Of a stretch of 59,635 bases of DNA, positions 25,213 to 33,236 are shown piece after piece. The DNA comes from Streptomyces carpinensis. GTDB taxonomy: Bacteria > Actinomycetota > Actinomycetes > Streptomycetales > Streptomycetaceae. The notes under the pieces were generated by a model. The model was not told the DNA's origin. It was given only the letters and a program-made list of their open reading frames with translations, and did not search any database. The stretch spans positions 1-59,635 of the forward strand of contig NZ_MUBM01000175.1 in the NCBI RefSeq assembly GCF_002154505.1, in the 5' to 3' direction. The position numbers and the translations under genes were made by a program. Numbering within the stretch: position 1 is the stretch's first letter; the number at the start of each line of letters is the position of its first letter.

Positions 25213-25247
25213 GCGCGCGTGGAGCCCGATCACGGCTCCACGCGCGC
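25213..25247 (+). terminator. Terminator after the second kinase gene
   Basis: GCGCGCGTGGAGCC (25213-25226) and its exact complement (25234-25247) form a 14-bp stem with a 7-nt loop, twelve bases past the stop codon. Confidence 0.85.
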
Positions 25248-25277
25248 TTCGCATGCACCGCGCCCCGCTCGGGCCGC

Positions 25278-25840
25278 TCACTCCGCGAGCGCCCCGCACA
25301 CCGCGTCGTACTCCTCGGTCCACCACACCACGAGCGCCGAGGCGGCCGGGAACTGCGGGTCGGCGCGGGTGTCGCCGCGCTCGTAGTGCCAGCGCAGCAT
25401 CCAGAAGTCGTTCAGGCGCCGAGGCGCCTGCACTGGCCGGTGGTGAGCTGGCCGCCGTGGCGGTGCCGGCCGTCGATCCAGGGGTGCAGGGCGTAGGCGT
25501 GGCCGCCGATCACAGCGACGGTGCGTCCGTCGCGGCCCGCGAGCGCGGGGGCCACCGGGACACCCAGGTCGGCCAGGCGCTGGGTGGCTCGGTGCTGCCG
25601 GGCGATCGCCGCGGGGTCGGCGGTGTCGGGGTCGAAGTGGTGTTTGAGGAAGTAGCGGCCGCGGGTCGTGCACAGTCGGTAGCCGCGGTTCAGCAGGCCC
25701 TGGTCGACGGGCTCACAGGTGAGGGCGGAACCGGCGGCGTACTGGCGCAGCAGGGCGCTCAGAGGGGGCGCGTGGGGTGCGGGGGGTGGTACACATGGGC
25801 GCGGCACGCGCCAGATGCTAGGGCAATGGCCGAGGCTGTG
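25278..25840 (-). pseudogene. Phosphotransferase (APH-like) pseudogene with internal deletion
   Basis: Two minus-strand fragments in different frames look like the ends of one phosphotransferase. The 5' part (25412-25807) reads DQGLLNRGYRL, RYFLKHHF and HPWIDGRHRHGGQLTTGQCRRL, typical of aminoglycoside-phosphotransferase-fold kinases, and stops at 25412. The 3' part (about 25278-25414) reads LNDFWMLRWHYERGDTRADP and VVWWTEEYDAVCGAL, a plausible C terminus. The catalytic HGD and DxD region that should lie between is absent. The junction coincides with a perfect 8-bp inverted repeat at 25413-25430. Near the 5' end the frame also shifts (RPL lost around 25760). A full-length relative is recalled from memory, so the reconstruction is inference. 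Confidence 0.75.
25413..25430. repeat. Inverted repeat at the pseudogene deletion junction
   Basis: CAGGCGCC-GA-GGCGCCTG, perfect 8-bp arms, lies exactly where the N-terminal frame ends and the C-terminal frame begins; it may mark the recombination or slippage point of the deletion. Confidence 0.75.
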
Positions 25841-26311
25841 AGCTGGGGCTTGTCACAGACTGTCTTCATCAGTCGCTTTCGGTCACATGAGGTCATCGTG
25901 CCGGGCGGTCTCCCGGGCGCGCCCCCCGGGCCGTCGCCCACAGGGTGGCGTCATCCATCAAGAGCAGTTCCGGCCACTCTTCAGCCCTTCCCGACCCAGG
26001 GGTGAGCGGGATACCGTGCCGGTGTTCCGGCCCCCTGCAAGGCTGTGACCAGCGGCTGCCCCGCGGCCCGCGCAAGTACTTGGACGTCCAAGCGGAAAAT
26101 ACTTGGAAATCCAAGGAAACACGCAGGTCAGGAGGGGTTTCCCAGAAATGTGGAGCACTGGGTAACGTGGCTGTTGCAGGGCGCTCGCCGGGGCACCTGT
26201 CACGCCTGTTCCCGGCCGAGTGGCACCCACCCCGTGCCTCGGTGGTCGGTTTCAGGTGAGCCGCACTGGCCTACCGGCAACCCCGGGGGCCGGACCGACG
26301 GAGGAGCACAC
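25841..26311. other. Intergenic region upstream of bkd locus 2
   Basis: Roughly 470 bp without a convincing gene between the decayed phosphotransferase and bkdA2. It holds two tandem palindromes at 26079-26115 and the ribosome site GAGGAG (26301-26306). The rest shows no further hairpins I would trust. Confidence 0.6.
26079..26115. promoter_or_regulatory. Two tandem palindromic operators (CTTGGA-N2-TCCAAG)
   Basis: CTTGGACGTCCAAG (26079-26092, perfect 14-bp palindrome) and CTTGGAAATCCAAG (26102-26115, perfect arms) are each preceded by TA and have centres 23 bp apart, about two helical turns. They lie about 200 bp upstream of the bkdA2 GTG. The cognate regulator is not known to me and no regulator gene is adjacent. 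Confidence 0.75.
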
Positions 26312-27505
26312 GTGACCGTGGAGAGCACTGCCGCGCACACACCGCGACGCAGCGCCGGAAGCAAGGCCGGCGCCACCGGCGCCAAGAGCAAGAGGAGCAC
26401 CGGCGCGAACGCCAGGAAGAGCGCCGACCCCGAACTCGTGCAGTTGCTGACCCCCGAGGGGAAGCGCGTCAAGAACGCCGAGTACGACAAGTACGTCGCC
26501 GGCATCACTTCGGAGGAGCTCCGCGGTCTGTACCGCGACATGGTGCTCACCCGCCGCTTCGACGCCGAGGCCACCGCCCTGCAGCGCCAGGGCGAACTGG
26601 GACTGTGGGCCTCGCTGCTCGGCCAGGAGGCCGCCCAGATCGGCTCGGGCCGGGCCCTGAACGACGACGACTACGTCTTCCCGACCTACCGCGAGCACGG
26701 CGTCGCCTGGTGCCGCGGGGTCGACCCCACCAACCTGCTCGGCATGTTCCGCGGCGTGAACAACGGCGGCTGGGACCCGAACAGCAACAACTTCCACCTC
26801 TACACGATCGTCATCGGCTCCCAGACGCTGCACGCCACCGGCTACGCGATGGGCATCGCCAAGGACGGCGCGGACTCGGCGGTCATCGCCTACTTCGGCG
26901 ACGGCGCCTCCAGCCAGGGCGACGTGGCGGAGTCCTTCACCTTCTCCGCGGTCTACAACGCCCCCGTCGTGTTCTTCTGCCAGAACAACCAGTGGGCGAT
27001 CTCCGAGCCCACCGAGAAGCAGACCCGGGTCCCGCTCTACCAGCGCGCGCAAGGCTTCGGCTTCCCCGGCGTCCGCGTCGACGGCAACGACGTACTGGCC
27101 TGCCTCGCGGTCACCAAGTGGGCGCTGGAGCGCGCCCGCGGCGGCGAGGGCCCCACCCTGGTCGAGGCGTTCACCTACCGCATGGGCGCCCACACCACCT
27201 CCGACGACCCCACCCGCTACCGGGGCGACGAGGAGCGCCTGGCCTGGGAGGCGAAGGACCCGATCCTGCGCCTTCGCCGCTACCTGGAGGCCGCGAACCA
27301 CGCGGACGAGGGATTCTTCGCGGAACTCGAGGCCGAGAGCGAGACGTTGGGCAAACGAGTGCGCGAAGCCGTCCGGGCCATGCCCGACCCGGACCACTAC
27401 GCCATCTTCGAGAACGTGTACGCGGACGGGCATGCGCTCGTCGACGAGGAACGCGCCCAGTTCGCCGCCTACCAGGCGTCGTTCGCGGACGTAGAGGGGG
27501 TCTGA
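26312..27505 (+). CDS. bkdA: Branched-chain 2-oxoacid dehydrogenase E1 alpha subunit (locus 2)
   Basis: A 397-residue ThDP-dependent E1 alpha subunit. After a basic Ala/Ser/Lys-rich N-terminal tail of about 40 residues, the family domain starts with QLLTPEGKRV. The ThDP motif runs from GDG (196-198) to NN (225-226), and the C-terminal signature TYRMGAHTTSDDPTRYR is intact. Compared with locus 1 it has an HLYTIVIGSQTLHATGYAMG segment closer to the pyruvate/branched-chain E1 consensus, so the two may differ in substrate. The GTG has GGAGGAG (26300-26306) upstream. It starts a second bkdABC operon; the basic tail is a feature locus 1 lacks. Confidence 0.92.
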   Translation: MTVESTAAHTPRRSAGSKAGATGAKSKRSTGANARKSADPELVQLLTPEGKRVKNAEYDKYVAGITSEELRGLYRDMVLTRRFDAEATALQRQGELGLWASLLGQEAAQIGSGRALNDDDYVFPTYREHGVAWCRGVDPTNLLGMFRGVNNGGWDPNSNNFHLYTIVIGSQTLHATGYAMGIAKDGADSAVIAYFGDGASSQGDVAESFTFSAVYNAPVVFFCQNNQWAISEPTEKQTRVPLYQRAQGFGFPGVRVDGNDVLACLAVTKWALERARGGEGPTLVEAFTYRMGAHTTSDDPTRYRGDEERLAWEAKDPILRLRRYLEAANHADEGFFAELEAESETLGKRVREAVRAMPDPDHYAIFENVYADGHALVDEERAQFAAYQASFADVEGV

Positions 27506-27507
27506 GC

Positions 27508-28488
27508 ATGGCTGCGGAGAAGATGGCCCTGGCCAAGGCGATCAACGAGTCGCTGCGCCGCGCCCTGGAAACCGACCCCAAGGTCCTGATCATGGGCGAG
27601 GACGTCGGCAAGCTCGGCGGTGTGTTCCGGGTGACGGACGGCCTGCAGAAGGACTTCGGCGAGAGCCGCGTCATCGACACCCCGCTCGCCGAGTCCGGCA
27701 TCGTCGGCACGGCGATCGGCCTCGCCCTGCGCGGCTACCGCCCGGTGGTCGAGATCCAGTTCGACGGCTTCGTCTTCCCGGCGTACGACCAGATCGTCAC
27801 GCAGCTGGCGAAGATGCACGCCCGCTCCCTGGGCAAGGTCAAGCTCCCGGTCGTGGTCCGCATCCCCTACGGCGGCGGCATCGGCGCGGTCGAGCACCAC
27901 TCGGAGTCCCCCGAGGCACTGTTCGCGCACGTCGCGGGACTGAAGGTCGTCAGCCCGTCCAACGCGTCGGACGCGTACTGGATGATGCAGCAGGCCATCC
28001 AGAGCGACGACCCGGTGATCTACTTCGAGCCCAAGCGGCGCTACTGGGACAAGGCCGAGGTCAGCACGGAGGCCATCCCTGACCCGTTGCACAAGGCGAA
28101 GGTCGCCCGGGAGGGCACGGACCTGACGCTGGCGGCCTACGGCCCGATGGTGAAGCTCTGCCACGAGGTCGCCGCCGCGGCCGCCGAGGAGGGCAAGTCC
28201 CTGGAGGTCCTGGACCTGCGCTCGGTCTCCCCGATCGACTTCGACTCCATCCAGGCGTCGGTGGAGAAGACCCGCCGCCTGGTGGTCGTCCACGAGGCCC
28301 CGGTCTTCCTCGGCTCCGGCGCGGAGATCGCCGCCCGGATCACCGAGCGCTGCTTCTACCACCTGGAGGCCCCCGTCCTGCGGGTCGGCGGCTACCACGC
28401 GCCGTATCCGCCGGCGCGCCTGGAGGAGGCATACCTGCCGGACCTGGATCGCGTGCTCGACGCCGTCGACCGCTCGCTGGCGTACTGA
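27508..28488 (+). CDS. bkdB: Branched-chain 2-oxoacid dehydrogenase E1 beta subunit (locus 2)
   Basis: A 326-residue E1 beta subunit with GEDVGKLGGVFRVTDGL (about 31-47), DTPLAESGIVGTAIGLALRG and IPYGGGIGAVEHHSESPEA, the last diagnostic of branched-chain E1 beta, and the C-terminal SGAEIAARITERCFYHLEAP. It starts two bases after the bkdA2 stop. It closely resembles the locus 1 beta subunit, so the two operons are likely paralogues with separate control. Confidence 0.92.
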   Translation: MAAEKMALAKAINESLRRALETDPKVLIMGEDVGKLGGVFRVTDGLQKDFGESRVIDTPLAESGIVGTAIGLALRGYRPVVEIQFDGFVFPAYDQIVTQLAKMHARSLGKVKLPVVVRIPYGGGIGAVEHHSESPEALFAHVAGLKVVSPSNASDAYWMMQQAIQSDDPVIYFEPKRRYWDKAEVSTEAIPDPLHKAKVAREGTDLTLAAYGPMVKLCHEVAAAAAEEGKSLEVLDLRSVSPIDFDSIQASVEKTRRLVVVHEAPVFLGSGAEIAARITERCFYHLEAPVLRVGGYHAPYPPARLEEAYLPDLDRVLDAVDRSLAY

Positions 28489-28499
28489 GGGAGAGGTTC

Positions 28500-29912
28500 G
28501 TGACGACGATGACCGAAGCGTCCGTGCGTGAGTTCAAGATGCCGGATGTCGGCGAGGGTCTGACCGAGGCCGAGATCCTCAAGTGGTACGTCCAGCCGGG
28601 TGACACGGTCACCGACGGCCAGGTGGTCTGCGAGGTGGAGACGGCCAAGGCCGCCGTCGAGCTGCCGATCCCCTACGACGGCGTGGTCCGCGAGCTGCAC
28701 TTCCCCGAGGGCACCACCGTCGACGTGGGCACGTCCATCATCGCGGTGGACGTGGCGGGCGGAGCCGCGCCCGAGGTCCCCGCGCAGGCCCCGGCGGCCG
28801 AGCCGGCGCAGGAGGAGCCGAAGCCGGAGGGCCGCCAGCCGGTCCTGGTGGGGTACGGCGTCTCGACGTCCGCCACCAAGCGCCGTCCGCGCAAGGGCCC
28901 GGAGGTCGCGACGCCCCAGGCGTCGACGGCACTCCAGGCAGAGCTGAACGGCCACAGCGCACAGGCTGTGGCCGCCCCCGCCACTGCCGCGGTCAAGGAC
29001 CGTCCGCTGGCGAAGCCGCCGGTGCGCAAGCTGGCGAAGGACCTGGGCGTGGACCTGGCGACGGTGGTCCCGTCCGGTCCGGACGGCATCATCACGCGCG
29101 AGGACGTCCACGCGGCGGTGCCGGCGACGGCCGCTCCGCAGGCGCCGGAACCGGTGCCCGCACAGGCCCCGGCGGCCGCGGCCCCGGCTCCCGCGGTGAC
29201 CTACGACGGAGCGCGGGAGACCCGCGTCCCGGTGAAGGGCGTCCGCAAGGCGACGGCGGCGGCGATGGTCGGCTCGGCCTTCACGGCGCCGCACGTCACG
29301 GAGTTCGTGACGGTCGACGTGACGCGCACGATGAAGCTGGTCGAGGAGCTCAAGCAGGACAAGGAGATGCAGGGCCTGCGGGTCAACCCGCTCCTGCTGA
29401 TCGCCAAGGCCCTGCTGGTGGCGATCAAGCGCAACCCGGACATCAACGCGTCCTGGGACGAGGCCAATCAGGAGATCGTGCTCAAGCACTACGTCAACCT
29501 GGGCATCGCCGCGGCCACCCCGCGCGGCCTGATCGTCCCGAACATCAAGGACGCCCACGCCAAGACGCTCCCGCAGCTCGCCCAGGCACTCGGCGAGCTG
29601 GTGTCGACGGCCCGCGAGGGCAAGACGTCCCCGGCGGCCATGCAGGGCGGCACGGTGACGATCACCAACGTCGGCGTCTTCGGCGTCGACACGGGCACGC
29701 CGATCCTCAACCCCGGTGAGTCCGCGATCCTCGCGGTCGGCGCGATCAAGCTCCAGCCGTGGGTCCACAAGGGAAAGGTCAAGCCCCGCCAGGTCACCAC
29801 CCTGGCCCTGAGCTTCGACCACCGCCTCGTGGACGGCGAGCTGGGCTCCAAGGTCCTGGCGGACGTCGCCGCGATCCTGGAGGAGCCGAAGCGACTGATC
29901 ACCTGGGCCTGA
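28500..29912 (+). CDS. bkdC: Branched-chain 2-oxoacid dehydrogenase E2 (locus 2)
   Basis: A 470-residue acyltransferase. The lipoyl domain carries its lipoylated lysine in VETAKAAVE (Lys50). A subunit-binding domain (KPPVRKLAKDLGVDLATVVPSG, interrupted here by description of about 165-200) sits between two Pro/Ala-rich linkers, and the catalytic domain ends in DHRLVDGE (His441, Asp445), intact for transacylation. A GAGGGAGAGG site lies just before the GTG. No E3 gene follows in this locus either, so both complexes depend on E3 from another part of the chromosome. Confidence 0.92.
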   Translation: MTTMTEASVREFKMPDVGEGLTEAEILKWYVQPGDTVTDGQVVCEVETAKAAVELPIPYDGVVRELHFPEGTTVDVGTSIIAVDVAGGAAPEVPAQAPAAEPAQEEPKPEGRQPVLVGYGVSTSATKRRPRKGPEVATPQASTALQAELNGHSAQAVAAPATAAVKDRPLAKPPVRKLAKDLGVDLATVVPSGPDGIITREDVHAAVPATAAPQAPEPVPAQAPAAAAPAPAVTYDGARETRVPVKGVRKATAAAMVGSAFTAPHVTEFVTVDVTRTMKLVEELKQDKEMQGLRVNPLLLIAKALLVAIKRNPDINASWDEANQEIVLKHYVNLGIAAATPRGLIVPNIKDAHAKTLPQLAQALGELVSTAREGKTSPAAMQGGTVTITNVGVFGVDTGTPILNPGESAILAVGAIKLQPWVHKGKVKPRQVTTLALSFDHRLVDGELGSKVLADVAAILEEPKRLITWA

Positions 29913-29940
29913 CGCCCTTCGGGCAGGCCGGGGCCGAGCA

Positions 29941-29981
29941 CAGAACGGGCGTCGCAAGGTCGAGTTGCGGCGCCCGTTCTG
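29941..29981 (+). terminator. Terminator of bkd locus 2
   Basis: A 17-bp stem, CAGAACGGGCGTCGCAA (29941-29957) with its complement at 29965-29981 (one T-G pair), 7-nt loop, lies 28 bases past the bkdC2 stop. Confidence 0.85.
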
Positions 29982-30108
29982 CGTTTCCCGCAGCTGTGCT
30001 CCGGGGCGGGCCCGGTCACATCGCCGGGAACCTTTCCGTGCCACCCCGACTCCTGGGAGGCCGATGCGGGACCGACAGGGGACCGCGCCGGTTCGAGAGG
30101 GGGCGCGC

Positions 30109-31005
30109 ATGGCGCCGCACGCAGTGGTGGGACCCGAGCGGCCGATGCCGGGGGACGCGACGGCCGGGCACCGATGGGCGGAGGTGCGGGACACCCGCCT
30201 GCACGTCGCCGAGTTCGGCTCGGGTGAGGCCGTGCTCATGCTGCACGGATTCCCGCAGCACTGGTTCGCCTGGCACAAGGTCGCCGAGCTGGTCGGTGGC
30301 GGACACCGGCTGATCTGCCCCGATCTGCGCGGCTTCGGCTGGTCCGGGCAGACGCGGCGCGGCTACGACACGGACGGCCTCGCCGAGGACATGCTCGCGC
30401 TGCTCGACGCGCTGGGCCTGGAGAAGGCGTGGCTCGTCGGGCACGACTGGGGGGCTCATCTGGGGTTCCGGCTGTGCCTGCGGGCGCCGGAGAGATTCTC
30501 CGGGTACCTGGCGCTCAACATGTCCCATCCGTGGCCGCGGCACCGGGCCGTACTGCCGAATCTGTGGCGGATGTGGTTCACCGCCCTCGTCGAGTACCCG
30601 GTCCTCGGGCGGGCCGTGCTGCGTCACTGGCCCGCCTTCACCCGCTTCCTGCTCCGGCACCAGGCCGCCGACGCCTCCGTCTGGCAGGAGGCGGAACTCG
30701 CCGAGTACTCCGCCGCCGCCTCGGCCTGCGCCCATGCCGGGCAGGCCCTGTTCTGGCAGTACGTGCTGAGGGACATCCCGGCCCTGGTACGCGGTTCCGC
30801 ACGGCGGCAGCGACTCACCGTGCCGACTCTGCTGCTCGGCGGCGAGCGCGACAACGTGATCCCGCCCTCGCTGCTGGCCGGTGCCGAGCCGTACGCGGAC
30901 GACCTGACCGTGCGGATCGTGGCCGGCGCCGGTCACTTCCTGCCCCAGGAGCGGCCGCAAGCCGTCGCCGACGCCATGAAGGAGTTGTTCGGAGCCGACG
31001 CCTAG
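30109..31005 (+). CDS. Alpha/beta hydrolase, epoxide hydrolase-like
   Basis: A 298-residue alpha/beta hydrolase. Oxyanion motif HGFPQHW lies at 46-52, the nucleophile elbow is GHDWGAH with Asp113, and the C-terminal catalytic His is in GAGHFLPQERP. An Asp nucleophile places it with epoxide hydrolases, fluoroacetate and haloalkane dehalogenases rather than esterases. The ATG at 30109 has GAGAGGGGG just upstream; an ATG at 30064 would add 15 residues. It converges on the SRPBCC-like gene, and the two stop codons overlap in CTAG. The substrate is not indicated. Confidence 0.85.
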   Translation: MAPHAVVGPERPMPGDATAGHRWAEVRDTRLHVAEFGSGEAVLMLHGFPQHWFAWHKVAELVGGGHRLICPDLRGFGWSGQTRRGYDTDGLAEDMLALLDALGLEKAWLVGHDWGAHLGFRLCLRAPERFSGYLALNMSHPWPRHRAVLPNLWRMWFTALVEYPVLGRAVLRHWPAFTRFLLRHQAADASVWQEAELAEYSAAASACAHAGQALFWQYVLRDIPALVRGSARRQRLTVPTLLLGGERDNVIPPSLLAGAEPYADDLTVRIVAGAGHFLPQERPQAVADAMKELFGADA

Positions 31006-31478
31006 CGCAGCTGCGCCCGCTCGGCGACCCTGCGGACGAAGGCCCGGCCGCGCCGCTCGCCGAGCAGGTGCCCGTACAGCCACTGAGCCGGACGCAGGGC
31101 GATGGGCCGCGTCGCACCGAGGACCGCGAACCGCGTCCCATCGCCCTCCGGCACGGCCGCCATGCCGCCCACCACCAGGCGCGACTGCATCAGGCACCAG
31201 CCCGGGGCAAGCCGTACCGTGAAGTTCTCGCGGAGCCCGGGCATCCCGACGGCCAGGGCCGCGACGCGATCGCCGTCGCCCGGCGGGACGCGGAACTCCC
31301 GCAGGAACGGCACCAGGTGCGGCAGTTCGGCCCGCAGGTCCGAGGCGACCGCCCATACCCGGTCGTACGGCAGGTCGATGCGCTGCTCCGCGTACATGCC
31401 CGCACGCAGGCCCGCAGCCATCACCCGGAGGCGGAGCACCGGGTCCCCGGGCCCGTAGGCCGTCGACGTCGAGTTCAT
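31002..31478 (-). CDS. SRPBCC/polyketide cyclase-like protein
   Basis: A 158-residue protein whose middle (EQRIDLPYDRVWAVASDLRA; PHLVPFLREFRV) has the start pattern of an SRPBCC/START-like ligand-binding domain: a strand, then the helix in which PxxVWxxxxD is typical. Its ATG overlaps the stop of the upstream ECF sigma factor gene (ATGA at 31478-31475), so the two are translationally coupled. That position is often taken by an anti-sigma factor, but I see no zinc-anti-sigma HxxxCxxC motif and no membrane helix. A ligand-sensing partner of the sigma factor is possible but only inferred. Confidence 0.7.
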   Translation of the reverse strand: MNSTSTAYGPGDPVLRLRVMAAGLRAGMYAEQRIDLPYDRVWAVASDLRAELPHLVPFLREFRVPPGDGDRVAALAVGMPGLRENFTVRLAPGWCLMQSRLVVGGMAAVPEGDGTRFAVLGATRPIALRPAQWLYGHLLGERRGRAFVRRVAERAQLR

Positions 31479-32029
31479 CGCGACCACGCCTTCCGGAAGG
31501 ACGCGCGGGCCCGGTGCAGTCGGGACTTGACCGTGCCGGGGGCGACGCCGAGCAGGTCGGCGACCGTGCGTTCGTCGAGGCCCTCCAGTTCCCGGAGGAC
31601 CAGGACCGCGCGATGACGGACCGGCAGGCGGGCGAGGGCGTCCCGTATGTCGGCGGACAGCTCCCCGTCCCGGTCGGCTCGCAGGCCGGCCGGCCGTACG
31701 AGGTCCTCCGGAGCGGCCGGCTGTTCGACCGCCGTACGCCGCGCCATCCTGACCGCCTCACGGACCGTCACGGTGCGCATCCAGCCGTAGAGGGCCTGTG
31801 GGTCGCGCAGTCCCCGAAGTCCCTTGAAGATCGCCACCAGTGACTCCTGCACCGCGTCGGCCGTGTCCGTGACGGCGATCGGCCGGCACAGGCGCGTCAC
31901 ATACGGCGTCACCAGCGTCAACAGCTCGTCCATGGCCAGGGCGTCCCCGTCCTGGGCGGCCCGGACCAGCGGGGCCGCCACCTCCCACGGCTCGGCGCCG
32001 CCGCTCTCACCCTCCCCCTGGATGCGCAT
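31475..32029 (-). CDS. ECF-type RNA polymerase sigma factor
   Basis: A 184-residue sigma-70 family protein of ECF size. Region 2 is about 25-90 (DTADAVQESLVAIFKGLRGL; YGWMRTVTVREAVRM) and region 4 about 125-178 (LPVRHRAVLVLRELEGLDER; ADLLGVAPGTVKSRLHRAR). The linker is short and no extra C-terminal domain is present. It is followed, with a four-base overlap, by the SRPBCC-like gene. No recognisable anti-sigma gene is adjacent, so its control is unclear. The target promoters cannot be read from this window. Confidence 0.88.
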   Translation of the reverse strand: MRIQGEGESGGAEPWEVAAPLVRAAQDGDALAMDELLTLVTPYVTRLCRPIAVTDTADAVQESLVAIFKGLRGLRDPQALYGWMRTVTVREAVRMARRTAVEQPAAPEDLVRPAGLRADRDGELSADIRDALARLPVRHRAVLVLRELEGLDERTVADLLGVAPGTVKSRLHRARASFRKAWSR

Positions 32030-32059
32030 GTCGCGATCAGCCTATGCTCCCCCGACGTG

Positions 32060-32100
32060 CCGAAGGGCCTGCCGCGGATCCATCGCGGCAGGCCCCTCGG
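32060..32100 (-). terminator. Terminator of the DD-peptidase gene
   Basis: A perfect 12-bp stem (GGGCCTGCCGCG at 32065-32076 with 32084-32095), 7-nt loop, extendable by CCGA/TCGG after one mismatch, lies just beyond the stop on the minus strand. Confidence 0.8.
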
Positions 32101-32113
32101 GCGGTTGCCGGCG

Positions 32114-33016
32114 TCAGCCCAGGCGGGCGAAGCCGTAGTTCAGGATCTTCGTGGCGTCCGTGGCGCGCTGGCTGATCGACGACGAGGCGAGGACCGTGCC
32201 GATGACGGTCTTGGTGCCCCGGGTCGCGGCGAAGACCAGGCAGTACTTGGCCTCCGGGCCCGAGCCGGTCTTCACGCCGATGGCGCCGCTGTAGCTGCCC
32301 AGCAGCGTGTTGGTGTTCGTCCACGTCGCCATCGTGCGGGTGCTGCCCGTCTTGGTGATGGTCTTGGCCGTGTACGACTTCGTCTTCACGACCGTGCGGA
32401 ACGTGGAGCTCTTCATCGCGCTGCTCGCGATCTTCGTCAGGTCACGCGGCGTCGAGTAGTTGCTGCCGTTGCCGATGCCGTCGAACGAGTCGAAGTGCGT
32501 GTTCTTCAGGTTGAGGGCCTTCGCGGCGCTGTTCATCTTGCCGATGAAGGACTTCACGCGCGCGTCCCGGGTCGAGCCCGAGCCGAACTTGTCGGCCAGC
32601 GCGTAAGCGGCGTCGCAGCCGGAGGGCAGCATCAGCCCGTACAGCAGCTGACGGACGGTCACCTTGTCGCCCACGATGAGGTGAGCCTGGGAGGCGTTGT
32701 TCCTGACGACGTAGTCGCTGTACGCCTTCTGGATGGTGACCTTGGCGTCGAGGTTGAGGTTCGACTGGGCGAGCACCACCTTCGCGGTCATGATCTTCGT
32801 GGTGGAGCCGGTGGACAGCCGTGTGTCCGCGCTCTTCGTGAACAGAGTCGAGCTGTTGGCGTTGTTCATCGCGTAGCCGCCCTTGGCCACGATCGACGGC
32901 GCGCTGACCGCCTGCGCGGGTACCGCGGTGAGAGCTCCGGTGGCGAGCACGGCTCCGGCGGTCAAGGCGACGGCGGTGGCTCTGCGAAGGCGGCCGGCCT
33001 GGATGCGGGTTTTCAA
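32114..33016 (-). CDS. Secreted D-Ala-D-Ala carboxypeptidase/transpeptidase, K15-like (family S11)
   Basis: A 300-residue penicillin-binding protein. A signal peptide (basic LKTRIQAGRLRRA, hydrophobic core, cleavage after VPAQA) precedes the penicilloyl-serine transferase domain: nucleophile motif S71-T-T-K74, second motif S132-G-C134, third K249-T-G251. Ser-Gly-Cys in place of Ser-X-Asn is the variant known from the Streptomyces K15 DD-transpeptidase, so crosslinking activity is possible besides trimming. No C-terminal membrane helix is seen, unlike E. coli PBP5. Start: the signal peptide is best explained by a TTG at 33016 with GGGG upstream; the open frame extends to 33088. A leader hairpin precedes it. 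Confidence 0.87.
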   Translation of the reverse strand: MKTRIQAGRLRRATAVALTAGAVLATGALTAVPAQAVSAPSIVAKGGYAMNNANSSTLFTKSADTRLSTGSTTKIMTAKVVLAQSNLNLDAKVTIQKAYSDYVVRNNASQAHLIVGDKVTVRQLLYGLMLPSGCDAAYALADKFGSGSTRDARVKSFIGKMNSAAKALNLKNTHFDSFDGIGNGSNYSTPRDLTKIASSAMKSSTFRTVVKTKSYTAKTITKTGSTRTMATWTNTNTLLGSYSGAIGVKTGSGPEAKYCLVFAATRGTKTVIGTVLASSSISQRATDATKILNYGFARLG

Positions 33017-33049
33017 GTGATGTACCCCGATTACGTTGAATGCCCCTAG

Positions 33050-33089
33050 GGTGCGGCCGAGTTGAGTCTCCACAGAGTGGGGCCGCACC
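33050..33089 (-). promoter_or_regulatory. Hairpin in the DD-peptidase leader
   Basis: GGTGCGGCC (33050-33058) and GGCCGCACC (33081-33089) are perfect complements around a 22-nt loop that itself contains CCAC-AGA-GTGG. It lies 34-73 nt upstream of the TTG start on the minus strand, so it would be in the mRNA leader or act as an operator. Confidence 0.55.
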
Positions 33090-33236
33090 TATGTGACTTG
33101 TGACGGGCGCAGATGGTTGTGCGGTTGCCAGGGTGAATTTCCGCGGGCCGTCGCGAGGCCCGTGTGCCGGGGGTCGTCATGGTCCGCATGCTGGACGGCG
33201 CGCGTCATGCGTACGTGTTGTATCTATGCTGTGGGC

